A DNA stretch of 64,000 nt from Parachlamydiales bacterium (GCA_020053915.1 JAGVMG010000039.1:22635-86634), one strand, 5' to 3'. Positions 37,225 to 45,901 are shown, numbered from the stretch's first letter. Numbers and translations: made by a program. The notes: generated by a model not told the origin, from the letters alone.

Positions 37225-38160
37225 ATGTCGGACATGGCTCAAGAAAAAAAAAACACCCCAGCTTGCTTCGTCTCTCAAGTTGATCTCCAGCTTACCGATA
37301 AGCTGCGCCAAGATCTGATCGATCAAGGCTTTACCTTAACACAGCCCCCCTACACTTTGTTTTCTGCACAAAAACAAGGGGTTTCCTGCACATTATATAC
37401 CTCTGGAAAATTAACGGTGCAAGGCAAAGGCAAAGAAGAGTTCATTACTTTTTATTTAGAACCGGAAATTCTCCATTCCGTCGCCTACTCCTACCCAGAA
37501 ACCCAGGTTGAGATCTATGCTCACATCGGGATAGACGAGGCGGGAAAAGGCGATTTTTTTGGTCCCTTATGTATCGCCGGTGTCTATGCTTCGGAAGAGC
37601 AGATCAAAGAACTTCTTAAGATCGGGGTGAAGGACAGTAAAAACTTAAATGATCGCGTCATCTTAACGCTCGCCCAAAAAATCAAACAGATCTGCCCCCA
37701 TTCGATTGTCAAAATATCTCCTAAGCGCTACAACGAAATGTACGCTACATTTCGCAATTTAAACCGACTGCTCGGTTGGGGACATGCGACCGCAATTACC
37801 GAACTTGTCACCAAGACTCAGTGCACACAGGTTGTGATCGACCAATTTGCGAGCGAAAATGTAGTCATCGACGCGATGAAGAAAAAAGGGGTTGAGATTA
37901 CACTGGTGCAAAAACATAAAGCGGAAAGCGATCCCGTCGTCGCTGCAGCCTCGATCCTCGCTAGAGCCACTTTTGTCTTAGGAATTGACCAGCTAAGCCA
38001 AGAGTTTGGAATGACCCTTCCGAAAGGGGCTTCTTCTCTCGTTGTAAAAGCGGGACGCTCTTTTGTAAATAAATGTGGCAAAGATGCCCTTGGCAGTGTT
38101 GCCAAGCTCCATTTCAAAACGACAAATGAAGTTCTGTATGATCAAGAGTCTTCATCTTAA
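37225..38160 (+). CDS. rnhC: Ribonuclease HIII
   Basis: RNase HIII cleaves RNA in RNA-DNA hybrids. The 311-residue protein has an N-terminal substrate-binding TBP-like domain (DUF3378, about 10-95) and the type 2 RNase H core beginning GIDEAGKGDFFGPL, with Asp104, Glu105 and later Asp residues (VIDQFA) as metal ligands, and ESDPVVAAASILAR. Chlamydiae use HIII together with HII. The start is uncertain: ATG at 37225 or 37234, neither with a good ribosome binding site; in-frame codons further upstream run into the promoter. It overlaps recN by 23 nt. Confidence 0.93.
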   Translation: MSDMAQEKKNTPACFVSQVDLQLTDKLRQDLIDQGFTLTQPPYTLFSAQKQGVSCTLYTSGKLTVQGKGKEEFITFYLEPEILHSVAYSYPETQVEIYAHIGIDEAGKGDFFGPLCIAGVYASEEQIKELLKIGVKDSKNLNDRVILTLAQKIKQICPHSIVKISPKRYNEMYATFRNLNRLLGWGHATAITELVTKTQCTQVVIDQFASENVVIDAMKKKGVEITLVQKHKAESDPVVAAASILARATFVLGIDQLSQEFGMTLPKGASSLVVKAGRSFVNKCGKDALGSVAKLHFKTTNEVLYDQESSS

Positions 38161-39754
38161 TAACCTCGTTCTCGTCGATTCCTGTGAACTGGAATTTCAA
38201 TCCCATTTCACGGCGCTTACAGGCGAAACGGGAGCAGGAAAGACAGCGCTCATCGAAGCCATCCATCTCGCATTAGGCGCACGAGCAGACACGAGCCTCA
38301 TTCGCACAGGCGCTGACAAAGCCTCCGTTGAGATCAGTTTCGACATTAGGGAAGTGCCGAAAGCACAAGTGCTTTTGCATGAGGCTGGAATCGATTTCTC
38401 TGCAGATGAAGAGCTCATCATCCGCCGAGAAATTACAAGAGAGGGAAAAAACCGCGCTTTTCTCAATTGCCAGATGGCTCCACTTCCCTTGCTGCAAAAA
38501 GTGGGAGCAACCCTTCTCGAGTTGATCGGCCAACACACCCATCAAGGATTACTCACCTCTGAATTTCAACGATCGATTGTCGATCTTTTTGGAGATCTTT
38601 CTCTTCCTCTTAAAGCATTTCAAGAAGCTTGGGAGAAAGAAAAACACCTTAAAAAAACACGCGATGCCCTTTTGAGTGCAGAATCTAAGAGAGAGAGAGA
38701 AGAAGAAGGACTGTATCTGCAATTAAACGAGATCGATTCCGTCCAATTGAAAGAGGGCGAAGAGGAACAAATCATCGAAGAGCATAAGAGGCTCTTTCAC
38801 GCACAGGAAATCACCGAAAAAACCCAAGCTCTGTTGCACACCTTATCTACAGTTCTTCCTCAAACCAATCGTTCGGCAAAAACCTGTGAAGCTCTTTCCT
38901 CTCTCGACAAAACCTTTGAGGAGCCTCAAGCGCTCATTGCTCAAGCCTTAATCGCCTTAAATGAAGCACAGCACGAACTCCAGCGCGCACTTGATCGGCT
39001 TGAGAACAATCCCAATCGCTTCAGCTTTTTAGAAGAGCGGCTCGCTTCAATCCATCGATTAAAACGCAAATATGGACAGGACTTTAACGCCATTCAAGCG
39101 ATTCATCAGGAACTCAAAGCAAAACTAGAAACTTTTTCCTCTCTCTCAGAATCCATCGAAGAAACAAAGACGGCCCTCGTTGCGGCTTCCACAACAACTT
39201 CCGCTCTTGCCGCGAAGCTCTCTTCAGCCCGCATGAAAGCAGCTAGCATCTTGCAAAAAGAGCTTACGAACGAACTGCATTCTCTTAACATGGCAAGCGC
39301 TGAAATCACCATCGAGATCGCCCCCCATCCCCGCACCGCTCTCGGAGACGATCTGATCCATTTCTGGATCCGTGCCAATAAAGGGGAAGAGCCCGTTCTT
39401 GTGAAAGAGCATGCAAGTGGCGGCGAGCTATCCAGGTTGCTCTTTGCTATTAAGATCACTCTGGCAGAAAAGAATGACACGCCCACTCTTATTTTCGATG
39501 AGATCGATGCCAATGTGGGAGGAACGACTGCAAGCATCATCGGAGAAAAGCTTCGTTCTTTAGGAGAAAAACGCCAAGTGATCTGCATCACCCACTTTCC
39601 TCAAGTTGCCTCACAAGCAAACGCGCAGATCTCTGTCCTGAAAATCGAAAAAGACGGACGCACCTTGACTAAGGTCCAATTCCTCGAGCCGAAAGAACGA
39701 GAAAAGGAACTGCTTAGAATGCTCGGCGGCAAAATTATTCAAACACGGAGTTGA
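38138..39754 (+). CDS. recN: DNA repair protein RecN
   Basis: RecN is an SMC-like ATPase that acts early in double-strand-break repair. The 538-residue protein has Walker A GETGAGKT (29-36), a long central coiled coil (about 165-380), the ABC signature ASGGELSRLLFA, and Walker B TLIFDEIDANVGG. The N-terminal MIKSLHLNNLVLVD is the family start and fixes the ATG at 38138 inside the end of rnhC. It is followed at 5 nt by the outer-membrane-like gene, whose ribosome binding site is in the recN tail. Confidence 0.93.
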   Translation: MIKSLHLNNLVLVDSCELEFQSHFTALTGETGAGKTALIEAIHLALGARADTSLIRTGADKASVEISFDIREVPKAQVLLHEAGIDFSADEELIIRREITREGKNRAFLNCQMAPLPLLQKVGATLLELIGQHTHQGLLTSEFQRSIVDLFGDLSLPLKAFQEAWEKEKHLKKTRDALLSAESKREREEEGLYLQLNEIDSVQLKEGEEEQIIEEHKRLFHAQEITEKTQALLHTLSTVLPQTNRSAKTCEALSSLDKTFEEPQALIAQALIALNEAQHELQRALDRLENNPNRFSFLEERLASIHRLKRKYGQDFNAIQAIHQELKAKLETFSSLSESIEETKTALVAASTTTSALAAKLSSARMKAASILQKELTNELHSLNMASAEITIEIAPHPRTALGDDLIHFWIRANKGEEPVLVKEHASGGELSRLLFAIKITLAEKNDTPTLIFDEIDANVGGTTASIIGEKLRSLGEKRQVICITHFPQVASQANAQISVLKIEKDGRTLTKVQFLEPKEREKELLRMLGGKIIQTRS

Positions 39755-39759
39755 CAGAA

Positions 39760-40680
39760 GTGAAATCGACTATTCTTACCCTCACAAAAACATTGGGACT
39801 AGCGTCTTTACTGCCCCTTTGCTCCTCCTTCCAACTGATTACCGACTATGGGTTTATCGATAAAGAACACCCCGTGCACTTCGATGGAGAATACCGAAAT
39901 ATCTGGGATGCGAAGTTCCGCACCCATGGGTTTAAAGACTCGCATGTCAATTATGCGGACGCTCACGCCTTTGCCTATTATTCCCACTTCCTCACTCCAG
40001 ATAACTCTCTTACGTGGGAACTCGGGTACTCCTTTCTAGACTTTGATTGGAATAAAAATCCAAGATTTAAACAAGATGACTACCATTTTGCGAACGCCTC
40101 TGTAGGCTGGGTCTCCACCTCCATTAAAGACTGGCGCTGGATCATCTCTGCGGCCGTCTCTGTCGATGCCCAAACGCTTAACTTTGGCCAGTCAGGCGTT
40201 TATTACGGCTTGATGTGGGGGCGCTATCAGCTCACTCCCTCAATTGGCATGCACGTCGGAATGGCAGGCTACGTCGGTGTACAAAATGGGTATCTCCTTC
40301 CGATCCTCGGCATCGACTGGAGAGCCTCGAAGCACTGGCAAGTCAACGGGATTTTTCCCGTTCTACTTTCCGTGGTTTACCTCTTTAATGACAACTGGTC
40401 GACCTCTCTTGAAGCATCCTCCTTCGGTAGGCCTTACCGTTTTCCCATCCGCGTGCATGAGGGCGTCGGGAAATGGAAAAATGGAATTTTTGAGGTTTAT
40501 TCCAAGGGAGTCGAGCTCGACCTCAATTATAAGTATGGCAATGCGTTCACTGCCTCCATCGGCGGTGGATGGAATTTTGGCGGTTGGATCTTGATCAAAG
40601 ATCGGCACAGCAACCATGGACGCTACTACAAATACAATGATGCACCCTACGCCCAGGGCAGACTCATGTTCACCTTTTAG
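39760..40680 (+). CDS. Putative outer-membrane beta-barrel protein
   Basis: I do not recognise the family. With a GTG start at 39760, the 306-residue protein begins with a clean signal peptide (MKSTILTLTKTLGLASLLPL, then CSS). GGAG at 39747-39750 is optimally spaced for that GTG; the TTG at 39751 would be too close. The mature part is rich in alternating aromatic strands (HAFAYYSHFLTPD, TWELGYSFLDFDW, VYYGLMWGRYQL) and ends in Phe (GRLMFTF), as outer-membrane barrels recognised by BamA do. It sits between recN and the formamidase-like gene, with 5- and 6-nt gaps. Confidence 0.7.
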   Translation: MKSTILTLTKTLGLASLLPLCSSFQLITDYGFIDKEHPVHFDGEYRNIWDAKFRTHGFKDSHVNYADAHAFAYYSHFLTPDNSLTWELGYSFLDFDWNKNPRFKQDDYHFANASVGWVSTSIKDWRWIISAAVSVDAQTLNFGQSGVYYGLMWGRYQLTPSIGMHVGMAGYVGVQNGYLLPILGIDWRASKHWQVNGIFPVLLSVVYLFNDNWSTSLEASSFGRPYRFPIRVHEGVGKWKNGIFEVYSKGVELDLNYKYGNAFTASIGGGWNFGGWILIKDRHSNHGRYYKYNDAPYAQGRLMFTF

Positions 40681-40686
40681 GAGTTC

Positions 40687-41862
40687 ATGGTAAAAACGAT
40701 CATTTCGGTAGATCTTTCTAAAGCGCCAGAGGACCAGCCATTTCCACTGCACAACCGATGGCATCCTGAGATTCCTCCTATCGCAAGTGTCAATCCAGGT
40801 GAACTGTTTCGCGTCGAATGCATCGACTGGACAGGAGGACAAATTCGAGATAACGACAGCGCAGAAGATGTTAGAACCATCGATTTGAACAGGGTTCACT
40901 ATCTCAGCGGGCCCATTGCTGTTAAAGGCGCGGAACCAGGAGACCTCTTAGTCGTTGAAATCTTAGACATCGGCTATCTTCCGAATGCAGAGTGGGGATT
41001 CACAGGGATCTTTGCCAAAGAAAATGGGGGAGGCTTTCTCACAGACCATTTTCCCAATGCCTATAAAGCGATCTGGAATTTCGAAGGGATCTATGCCACA
41101 TCGCGCCATATTCCCCATGTCCGGATTGCGGGCCTCATGCACCCAGGATTGATCGCCTGCGCCCCTTCACACGCGTTGTTAGAACAATGGAACAAACGGG
41201 AAAAAGAGCTCGTAGGCACACACCCTCATCGCATTCCCCCTCTCGCCTGCTTGCCCACTGCGGATGGCGCCCTATTAGGTGCTCTTTCAAAAGAAGATGC
41301 CCTTCGCATTGCGACGCAAGCTGCCCGCACAGTGCCTCCACGAGAACATGGGGGCAATTGCGACATTAAAAATCTTTCGAAAGGCTCCAAACTCTTCCTG
41401 CCCGTTTACGTCAAAGAAGCGCTTCTATCTGTTGGAGACCTCCATTTTTCTCAAGGAGATGGGGAAATCGCTTTTTGCGGCGCGATTGAGATGGCAGGAG
41501 GCTGGCTCATCCTGCGCGTAGATCTCATTAAAAAAGGGATGGAAACCTACCACATCGAGAATCCCATCTTTGAGCCCGGTCCTTTGACTCCTCAATATTC
41601 TGAATATCTCGTTTTTGAAGGGATTTCTGTCGACGAACAGGGAAAGCAACACTATCTGGATGCGCACATCGCCTACAAAAGAGCGTGTCTCAATGCCATT
41701 GCCTATCTCACCACCTTTGGCTACACAGAGGAACAAGCCTACTTGCTTTTGAGCTGCGCTCCTTGCGAAGGAAGGATTAACGGCATTGTCGACATCCCCA
41801 ATGCATGCTGCACATTGGCGCTGCCGAAACAAATTTTTGATATGGATATTGAGCCAAAATAG
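40687..41862 (+). CDS. Acetamidase/formamidase family protein
   Basis: The 391-residue protein matches FmdA_AmdA formamidases: PGELFRVECIDWTGGQI near the N terminus, VHYLSGPIAVKGAEPGDLLVVEIL, REHGGNCDIKNLSKGSKLFLPV, FSQGDGEIAFCGAIEMAG and the C-terminal SCAPCEGRINGIVDIPNACC. Members hydrolyse formamide or short amides, releasing ammonia. AGGAG overlaps the stop of the previous gene and precedes the ATG by 4 nt. It is the last gene of the rnhC-recN run. Its role in a chlamydia is not established. Confidence 0.9.
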   Translation: MVKTIISVDLSKAPEDQPFPLHNRWHPEIPPIASVNPGELFRVECIDWTGGQIRDNDSAEDVRTIDLNRVHYLSGPIAVKGAEPGDLLVVEILDIGYLPNAEWGFTGIFAKENGGGFLTDHFPNAYKAIWNFEGIYATSRHIPHVRIAGLMHPGLIACAPSHALLEQWNKREKELVGTHPHRIPPLACLPTADGALLGALSKEDALRIATQAARTVPPREHGGNCDIKNLSKGSKLFLPVYVKEALLSVGDLHFSQGDGEIAFCGAIEMAGGWLILRVDLIKKGMETYHIENPIFEPGPLTPQYSEYLVFEGISVDEQGKQHYLDAHIAYKRACLNAIAYLTTFGYTEEQAYLLLSCAPCEGRINGIVDIPNACCTLALPKQIFDMDIEPK

Positions 41863-41885
41863 GACCGACCGGGCAGGTCGATCCT
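41861..41885 (+). terminator. Possible terminator hairpin after the formamidase gene
   Basis: The arms 41861-41870 and 41876-41885 pair at 9 of 10 positions around a GGGCA loop and overlap the TAG stop codon. No T run follows, so intrinsic termination is uncertain; it may also serve the convergent gene at 41907. Confidence 0.4.
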
Positions 41886-41906
41886 ATGTGGGAGGATGAA
41901 AACTGA

Positions 41907-42506
41907 CTACTTAGATAACTGGAACGAATCAACAAACGCGTTGTAGTGCGTTTCGTCGTAGTTTTGGACTTCACATTCCATTGCCATCAGGTACAAGCTA
42001 TTCTTCACCATCAATGCACGCCCTTTAAAGTAGACGCCGCCGGTACGGATGAAGAAATCTAAGGCCTGGTGTCCGTCGACCAAGGAAAGATCAGCAAAAA
42101 TCAATTGATTATTGGGATTGTGTGTTAACACCCCATTTAAAAAGCCCTCAAGGCTCATCCGCGCATACGCTTCATCCACAAAGTCAGGATACTGCGCAAT
42201 GAGCAACATAAAGACTGTCTTTTGATCAAGAGCAGAAATGTATGCATCGTATTTCAAATCAAATCCCTCTTCAGGAAGGCGTAATTTTTCAGAAAGATGA
42301 TCAGGATATTTAGGAAATTTCATTTTGCACTTGCCAGCTGTCGAATGAAAGTCCTGCCAAGAAACTAATGCATCAGCATCAATCTTTGTTTCTTTATGCG
42401 CAATTTCTGAACCAGATCCTGCGATCAACGGATTCATCATCACCATAACAGCCGCCGTCGAGGTCAGAACGACTCCCCTTATAATTTCGTATAGACTCTT
42501 TTTCAT
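41907..42506 (-). CDS. Hypothetical exported protein
   Basis: This 199-residue protein is unrecognised. It starts with a basic n-region and hydrophobic core consistent with a Sec signal peptide (MKKSLYEIIRGVVLTSTAAV, cleavage near residue 31). The mature part has a WQDFHSTAGKCKMKFPKYP segment and a C-terminal half resembling small periplasmic proteins with a beta-rich domain. The ATG at 42506 is preferred because GGGAGG lies 9 nt upstream; a start at 42515 would have no spacing. It lies 30 nt after the Yip1-like gene on the same strand and is probably cotranscribed. Confidence 0.72.
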   Translation of the reverse strand: MKKSLYEIIRGVVLTSTAAVMVMMNPLIAGSGSEIAHKETKIDADALVSWQDFHSTAGKCKMKFPKYPDHLSEKLRLPEEGFDLKYDAYISALDQKTVFMLLIAQYPDFVDEAYARMSLEGFLNGVLTHNPNNQLIFADLSLVDGHQALDFFIRTGGVYFKGRALMVKNSLYLMAMECEVQNYDETHYNAFVDSFQLSK

Positions 42507-42536
42507 AACTCCCATCCTCCCAGATGATTTTACCTA

Positions 42537-43184
42537 TTATTTTACAACCACAACTTGTGTCTGTCCCCAGAATATCCACCCCAAAAACCAGACCAGAGCA
42601 AAGACAATCGCAAATGCTATAATGACGTTGAGCACAGCCTTCCAAGCGGAAAACCCATGCACTTCCCCTAACGTTTTAAACAACATGATCAAGCTCCATA
42701 CCCAGACGATCGATTCGATCAGAAAGACCAGAAAAACGATCCCTGCCTGGTAGCCGACAAACGGAGTTTCTGCAAACATCCGAGAAAACGCTTGAGGACC
42801 AAAGGTCGCAATCAATACAGCCCATGTCACTACGATCACACAGCTAGGCACCCCGCTCGACCAAGCCACTGCACAGCGCACCTTATCAAAACTTCCTTTT
42901 CCCCCAATCCACTTGCCCGTCCACGTGAGTAAAGCCGAACCGATTGTGATTGCCAGAGCCCCTAAAAAACCGCATAAAAGGATCGCGCCGCCGACAATCG
43001 CCCAGAGAGGAATTGCCTCGGAAAGCGAGTAATTTTGAGCCGTGTTAAAAGCCATCGGCAATCCATAGATGATCGAAAGCAGAATAAAACGGAATTTCGG
43101 ATTGAAGTTGATGATAGCGCGGATCGTCTCACGAGGATGAAGCCAAATGGCTGTCCACGGGTTCACAGTTAGATCAGATTTCAT
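42537..43184 (-). CDS. Yip1-family integral membrane protein
   Basis: The 215-residue protein has the Yip1 domain pattern: NPWTAIWLHPRETIRAII at the N terminus, then five hydrophobic segments with RCAVAWSSGVPSCVIVV and WSLIMLFKTLGEVHGFSAWK. Bacterial Yip1-domain proteins are inner-membrane proteins of unknown function. AAGGAGG precedes the ATG with good spacing. It leads a two-gene unit with the exported protein gene. Confidence 0.85.
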   Translation of the reverse strand: MKSDLTVNPWTAIWLHPRETIRAIINFNPKFRFILLSIIYGLPMAFNTAQNYSLSEAIPLWAIVGGAILLCGFLGALAITIGSALLTWTGKWIGGKGSFDKVRCAVAWSSGVPSCVIVVTWAVLIATFGPQAFSRMFAETPFVGYQAGIVFLVFLIESIVWVWSLIMLFKTLGEVHGFSAWKAVLNVIIAFAIVFALVWFLGWIFWGQTQVVVVK

Positions 43185-43398
43185 TGTCGCCTCCTTAAAT
43201 CCTAGATGCTCTTTATTTTGTTGCCTTATGTTTTTATAGTAAGATTAAAAAATTAATTAATCAACTAAATAATTACAGTAATTAACAATAATTAATACAT
43301 AGCAATCAGATTTAATGACTTAATTTAAGAAAAGAAAAAGACAAGGCACGAAGAGCTGCGCGCCTGAACTTAAGTTGTTGTGACGTAAATATAGAAAA

Positions 43399-43449
43399 TT
43401 TCACCACAGAGAAAGAAAAAGAACCTTCTCGCCTCCCTCTGAGGTGAAA
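43399..43449. repeat. ACCACAGAG palindromic element, copy 1
   Basis: The arms 43399-43411 and 43437-43449 are inverted copies with one mismatch (TTTCACC(A/T)CAGAG). It lies in the spacer after the small secreted protein gene. It shares the ACCACAGAG core with elements at 60179-60262 and near 63810. Confidence 0.5.
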
Positions 43450-43458
43450 CTAAGACCG

Positions 43459-43728
43459 TTAACTGGAGACGTTATCCGCATTACCCGGGACATGCTCGCT
43501 TTCCTCGTCCTCCTCCATGATGATCACATCTTCATCTGTAGATGTATCTGTGTCCACCCGCTCCTCTTCCGTCTCTGGATGGAAATTTTGAGGCCACAGA
43601 TTCGGATCTGTCTTTTGAGGGGGCATGTTAGGATGCGCCGGCGGCGGTGTCGCTGCATTTAAAGAGCATGACAATAGAAAAAGGGCAAGGCAGAATCCCT
43701 TGCGCAGGATGCAATGATCGATGGACAT
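43459..43728 (-). CDS. Small exported Pro-rich/acidic protein
   Basis: This 89-residue protein is unrecognised. A signal peptide spans about residues 1-26 (hydrophobic CLALFLLSCSLNAA); LLSC could act as a lipobox, though the +1/-3 context is not decisive. The mature ~60 residues are Pro-rich then strongly acidic (DTSTDEDVIIMEEDEESE) and probably disordered. GAGG precedes the ATG. It is alone in its spacer. Confidence 0.62.
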   Translation of the reverse strand: MSIDHCILRKGFCLALFLLSCSLNAATPPPAHPNMPPQKTDPNLWPQNFHPETEEERVDTDTSTDEDVIIMEEDEESEHVPGNADNVSS

Positions 43729-43922
43729 GGCAGAACCTCGTTTAAATCAAAAGAACGACTGGATCATGGCACGAATAAACAATTTTCTACAAGAGCGTTG
43801 AAAACGAGAATGATTTATTAACAAACACAACTAAAACATAATAAAATAAAACAATTTAATTGAAGTTAATTCGCTTTAATGATAAATATGTAATTAAAGA
43901 CGGGAATAAAGAAGGAGTTCTT

Positions 43923-44306
43923 ATGGGCCCTAGATTGAGAAGAATGAAAGTATACCACCCAAGGCGCCGCAGGTCCAAGAGTTATCAGATTCAAAAACAG
44001 GCTCTTAAGGACTTGGAACACCACCTTAAAACCTCAGTAAGCGCGCTGCTTCTTTGCGTCGAACAAGGGAACACTCAACAGTTCGAATCGGAAAAGCTCA
44101 AATTGAAAAGCGACTATCTAAAACACAGCAATGAAATGCAGAAAATTGCTCAAGAGATGGGCGAGCGCACAACCCGCGCTGTGAAAGACTTTCTCGATAG
44201 CGTAGATACCATTGTCCATAGCGAAGCTAAGTGGATTGACGAAGACAAAATCCGCCACTGCTATACAGCGACGCAAGTGTTGGAAAAGGAACTCTTAGCG
44301 GCTTAG
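43923..44306 (+). CDS. Small basic, coiled-coil hypothetical protein
   Basis: The 127-residue protein starts with a very basic stretch (GPRLRRMKVYHPRRRRSKSY), then a heptad-rich helical region (about 25-125). The ATG at 43923 has AAGGAG 5 nt upstream; an in-frame TTG at 43860 has none and is rejected. The basic start could bind nucleic acid or act as an N-terminal secretion signal. Its stop codon lies inside a 14-bp hairpin shared with the convergent gene. Confidence 0.68.
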   Translation: MGPRLRRMKVYHPRRRRSKSYQIQKQALKDLEHHLKTSVSALLLCVEQGNTQQFESEKLKLKSDYLKHSNEMQKIAQEMGERTTRAVKDFLDSVDTIVHSEAKWIDEDKIRHCYTATQVLEKELLAA

Positions 44307-44323
44307 CTAAGAGTTCCTTATTC
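44286..44323. terminator. Terminator hairpin overlapping a stop codon
   Basis: The arms 44286-44299 and 44306-44319 pair perfectly over 14 nt with a 6-nt loop. The TAG stop of the upstream gene is inside it (44304-44306). A short T-rich stretch follows. It lies between convergent genes and probably serves the + strand gene. Confidence 0.75.
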
Positions 44324-44328
44324 TATAT

Positions 44329-45141
44329 TTAGGTCGTAACCTCAAATCGAGCAGGAAATGCATTCGTGCTCAAACGCTCCACGGCTAAGGTATTCGTTTC
44401 ATAGTTGTAGGTCACTTTCTGATAAAGTGACTTAGGTGCTCCACGAACGCCTGCTAGCTCTTGATTCATCTCGATCAAACGGTGACCGACGACTGTCTTT
44501 GCTCTGGTATCTATTGAGTAACCCGTTGTAATACCTGGGTTATAGGAATACGATTGTCCATCAATTGTAATCGGAGCTGCGAATCCCTGAGCAATAAAAA
44601 TGTGTTGAGTGGCCGCCTGGATTTGCTCAAAGGTGTATTTATCTTTATTTCCTTCTTTTCGACTATCTTCTAACAGTGCAGTTTCTTCGGGATACATCGC
44701 CTTGGAAGCGGATCCAAATAGGCCCTGATGCAGCATGTTAAAAATGCGCGTCTGTTCTTCAAAAGAGATTCCGCTCTCAATGAATTGTTGTTGCATAGCG
44801 GCTACTTGAACATCAGGAGCATTGCCAGCGGTGACCATAACTCCATTGACATCAAATTTGATCGAACGCGTTAAATCTTTAACAACTTGTATTTTCGCTT
44901 CTTCAAGACTAGAGAATGACTCTACTGAACTATTATTTAGCTGAAATCGCTCGTTCTTTGATCGAGTCAATACCCCAGCAATATGCGCCACTGCATTTAT
45001 AAAAGCCTTGCCCACTCTTTCAAAAAAGCTCTCGGAGTGTATTTTCTTCGCTGTGTTTGTCTCGGGTTGTCTTTCCACACGTCGATTAAAATGAGCTGGG
45101 TTTTGCTGAGCTATTGCTAATGCTGCTTCTGCTCTTAACAT
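44329..45141 (-). CDS. Hypothetical protein, lineage-specific
   Basis: This 270-residue protein has no family I recognise. It starts with a predicted helix (MLRAEAALAIAQQNP), contains a moderately hydrophobic segment (AFINAVAHIAGVL, about 48-62) that is marginal for membrane insertion, and has no signal peptide. The C-terminal half is beta-rich (ITIDGQSYSYNPGITTGYS). The ATG at 45141 has AGGTG 6 nt upstream. It neighbours the duplicated epimerase fragment and the toxin cassette, but nothing ties it functionally to them. Confidence 0.66.
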   Translation of the reverse strand: MLRAEAALAIAQQNPAHFNRRVERQPETNTAKKIHSESFFERVGKAFINAVAHIAGVLTRSKNERFQLNNSSVESFSSLEEAKIQVVKDLTRSIKFDVNGVMVTAGNAPDVQVAAMQQQFIESGISFEEQTRIFNMLHQGLFGSASKAMYPEETALLEDSRKEGNKDKYTFEQIQAATQHIFIAQGFAAPITIDGQSYSYNPGITTGYSIDTRAKTVVGHRLIEMNQELAGVRGAPKSLYQKVTYNYETNTLAVERLSTNAFPARFEVTT

Positions 45142-45342
45142 ATTATACACCTATATTAGTTCATTTCTATTAACACACATTATCTCATGAACTTATTATA
45201 GCATATTTATATTATAAAATCAACTACTTAATAATATCGAATTATAATCGCACAAAGCATTAAACATCAATACATTAAGAATTAAACGTCATCTTTGATA
45301 ATTACTGGATCAGATTTTCACAAATAACTGAAATAGAGATAC

Positions 45343-45588
45343 TTACAAAGAGCTCGCCAATTCAGAGCATTTGAATGAATAGCCAGATTGAATCAGTTTT
45401 TCTGGAACGACATGGGCACTATCCAAAAGAACCTCATCTGCCAGCTCTCCAAACGCAAGGCGAAGAAGCCAAGCCGGAAGAGGGACCCACGCGCGGGTCT
45501 GTGGAGATGACGTGCGAGCGTTTGAGCAAATTCCGCCTGGGTGACAGGATGCGGAGAAACCACGTTTACGGCTCCATGAATTGACGGA
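45343..45588 (-). pseudogene. Duplicated, frameshifted 3' fragment of the TIGR01777 epimerase gene
   Basis: This segment repeats the last ~80 codons of the intact epimerase gene at 48622-49548. Nucleotide identity is about 98% by eye across ~241 positions (five mismatches), with a 2-nt insertion in the GCGCGGGTC region near 45491 that breaks the frame. It ends in its own stop codon (45343-45345), slightly earlier than the intact copy. Upstream of 45588 the sequence no longer matches the epimerase. It is a remnant, not a gene. Confidence 0.88.
45346..45588 (-). repeat. Direct repeat flanking the toxin cassette, left copy
   Basis: 243 nt that recur in the same orientation at 48634-48874, about 3.3 kb away. 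The toxin, immunity and HTH-remnant genes lie between the two copies. Confidence 0.9.
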
Positions 45589-45714
45589 AACGAAGCCCAA
45601 TTGATTCGAACGAAGAGGACCATTCCCTGAAGGGGAAGGCCGATGAGAAGAATCAATTGAGCAAAGTCGCAGCCGGTCAAAATTCGCACAACCTAACCTA
45701 AGCGGGATATAACT
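45589..45714. other. Junction sequence beyond the epimerase fragment
   Basis: These 126 nt sit between the epimerase fragment and the HTH-like remnant. On the minus strand an open frame (starting near 45689, GCDFAQLILLIGLPLQG) runs into the fragment, but it matches nothing I recognise and is not part of the intact epimerase. It is probably debris of the rearrangement. Confidence 0.4.
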
Positions 45715-45891
45715 TCAAAAGTTGGAGTATTTGAGTATACGAGTCAGTTGCAAAACTTCGGCACCCAGCAAAGCCTCGATTTTTCCAGGTTTTGAAGTTG
45801 TGCAACTGGCATACCTATAGAGATTTTCAAATCCCATTTTCTTAGCAACTTCTGGCTGGGTCAGCTCAAGTTTGACGCGATCATAGCACAC
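45715..45891 (-). pseudogene. HTH-like remnant or small antitoxin-like protein
   Basis: A 58-codon frame with a GTG start encodes VKLELTQPEVAKKMGF followed by KIEALLGAEVLQLTRIL. The LTQPEVAKKMGF part resembles the first helices of XRE-type HTH proteins, such as antitoxins. No ribosome binding site is obvious, and the frame starts 10 nt after the immunity gene. It also contains an inverted repeat (45745-45759 with 45794-45808, 14 of 15). It may be a truncated regulator; a real short gene is not excluded. Confidence 0.35.
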
Positions 45892-45901
45892 AATAAAAAT
45901 T

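Noticed and set aside
44329..45141. Considered as part of the toxin cassette (adaptor or second immunity gene)
   Set aside because: It lies outside the direct repeats and has no similarity to the toxin or immunity proteins that I can see.
45182..45345. AT-rich spacer considered as a CRISPR leader or phage attachment site
   Set aside because: There are no regularly spaced repeats, no cas genes and no tRNA nearby. The only repeat is the long epimerase duplication.
45595..45625. GATTCGAAC, resembling a tRNA T-arm on one strand
   Set aside because: No acceptor, D-arm or anticodon arm can be folded around it.
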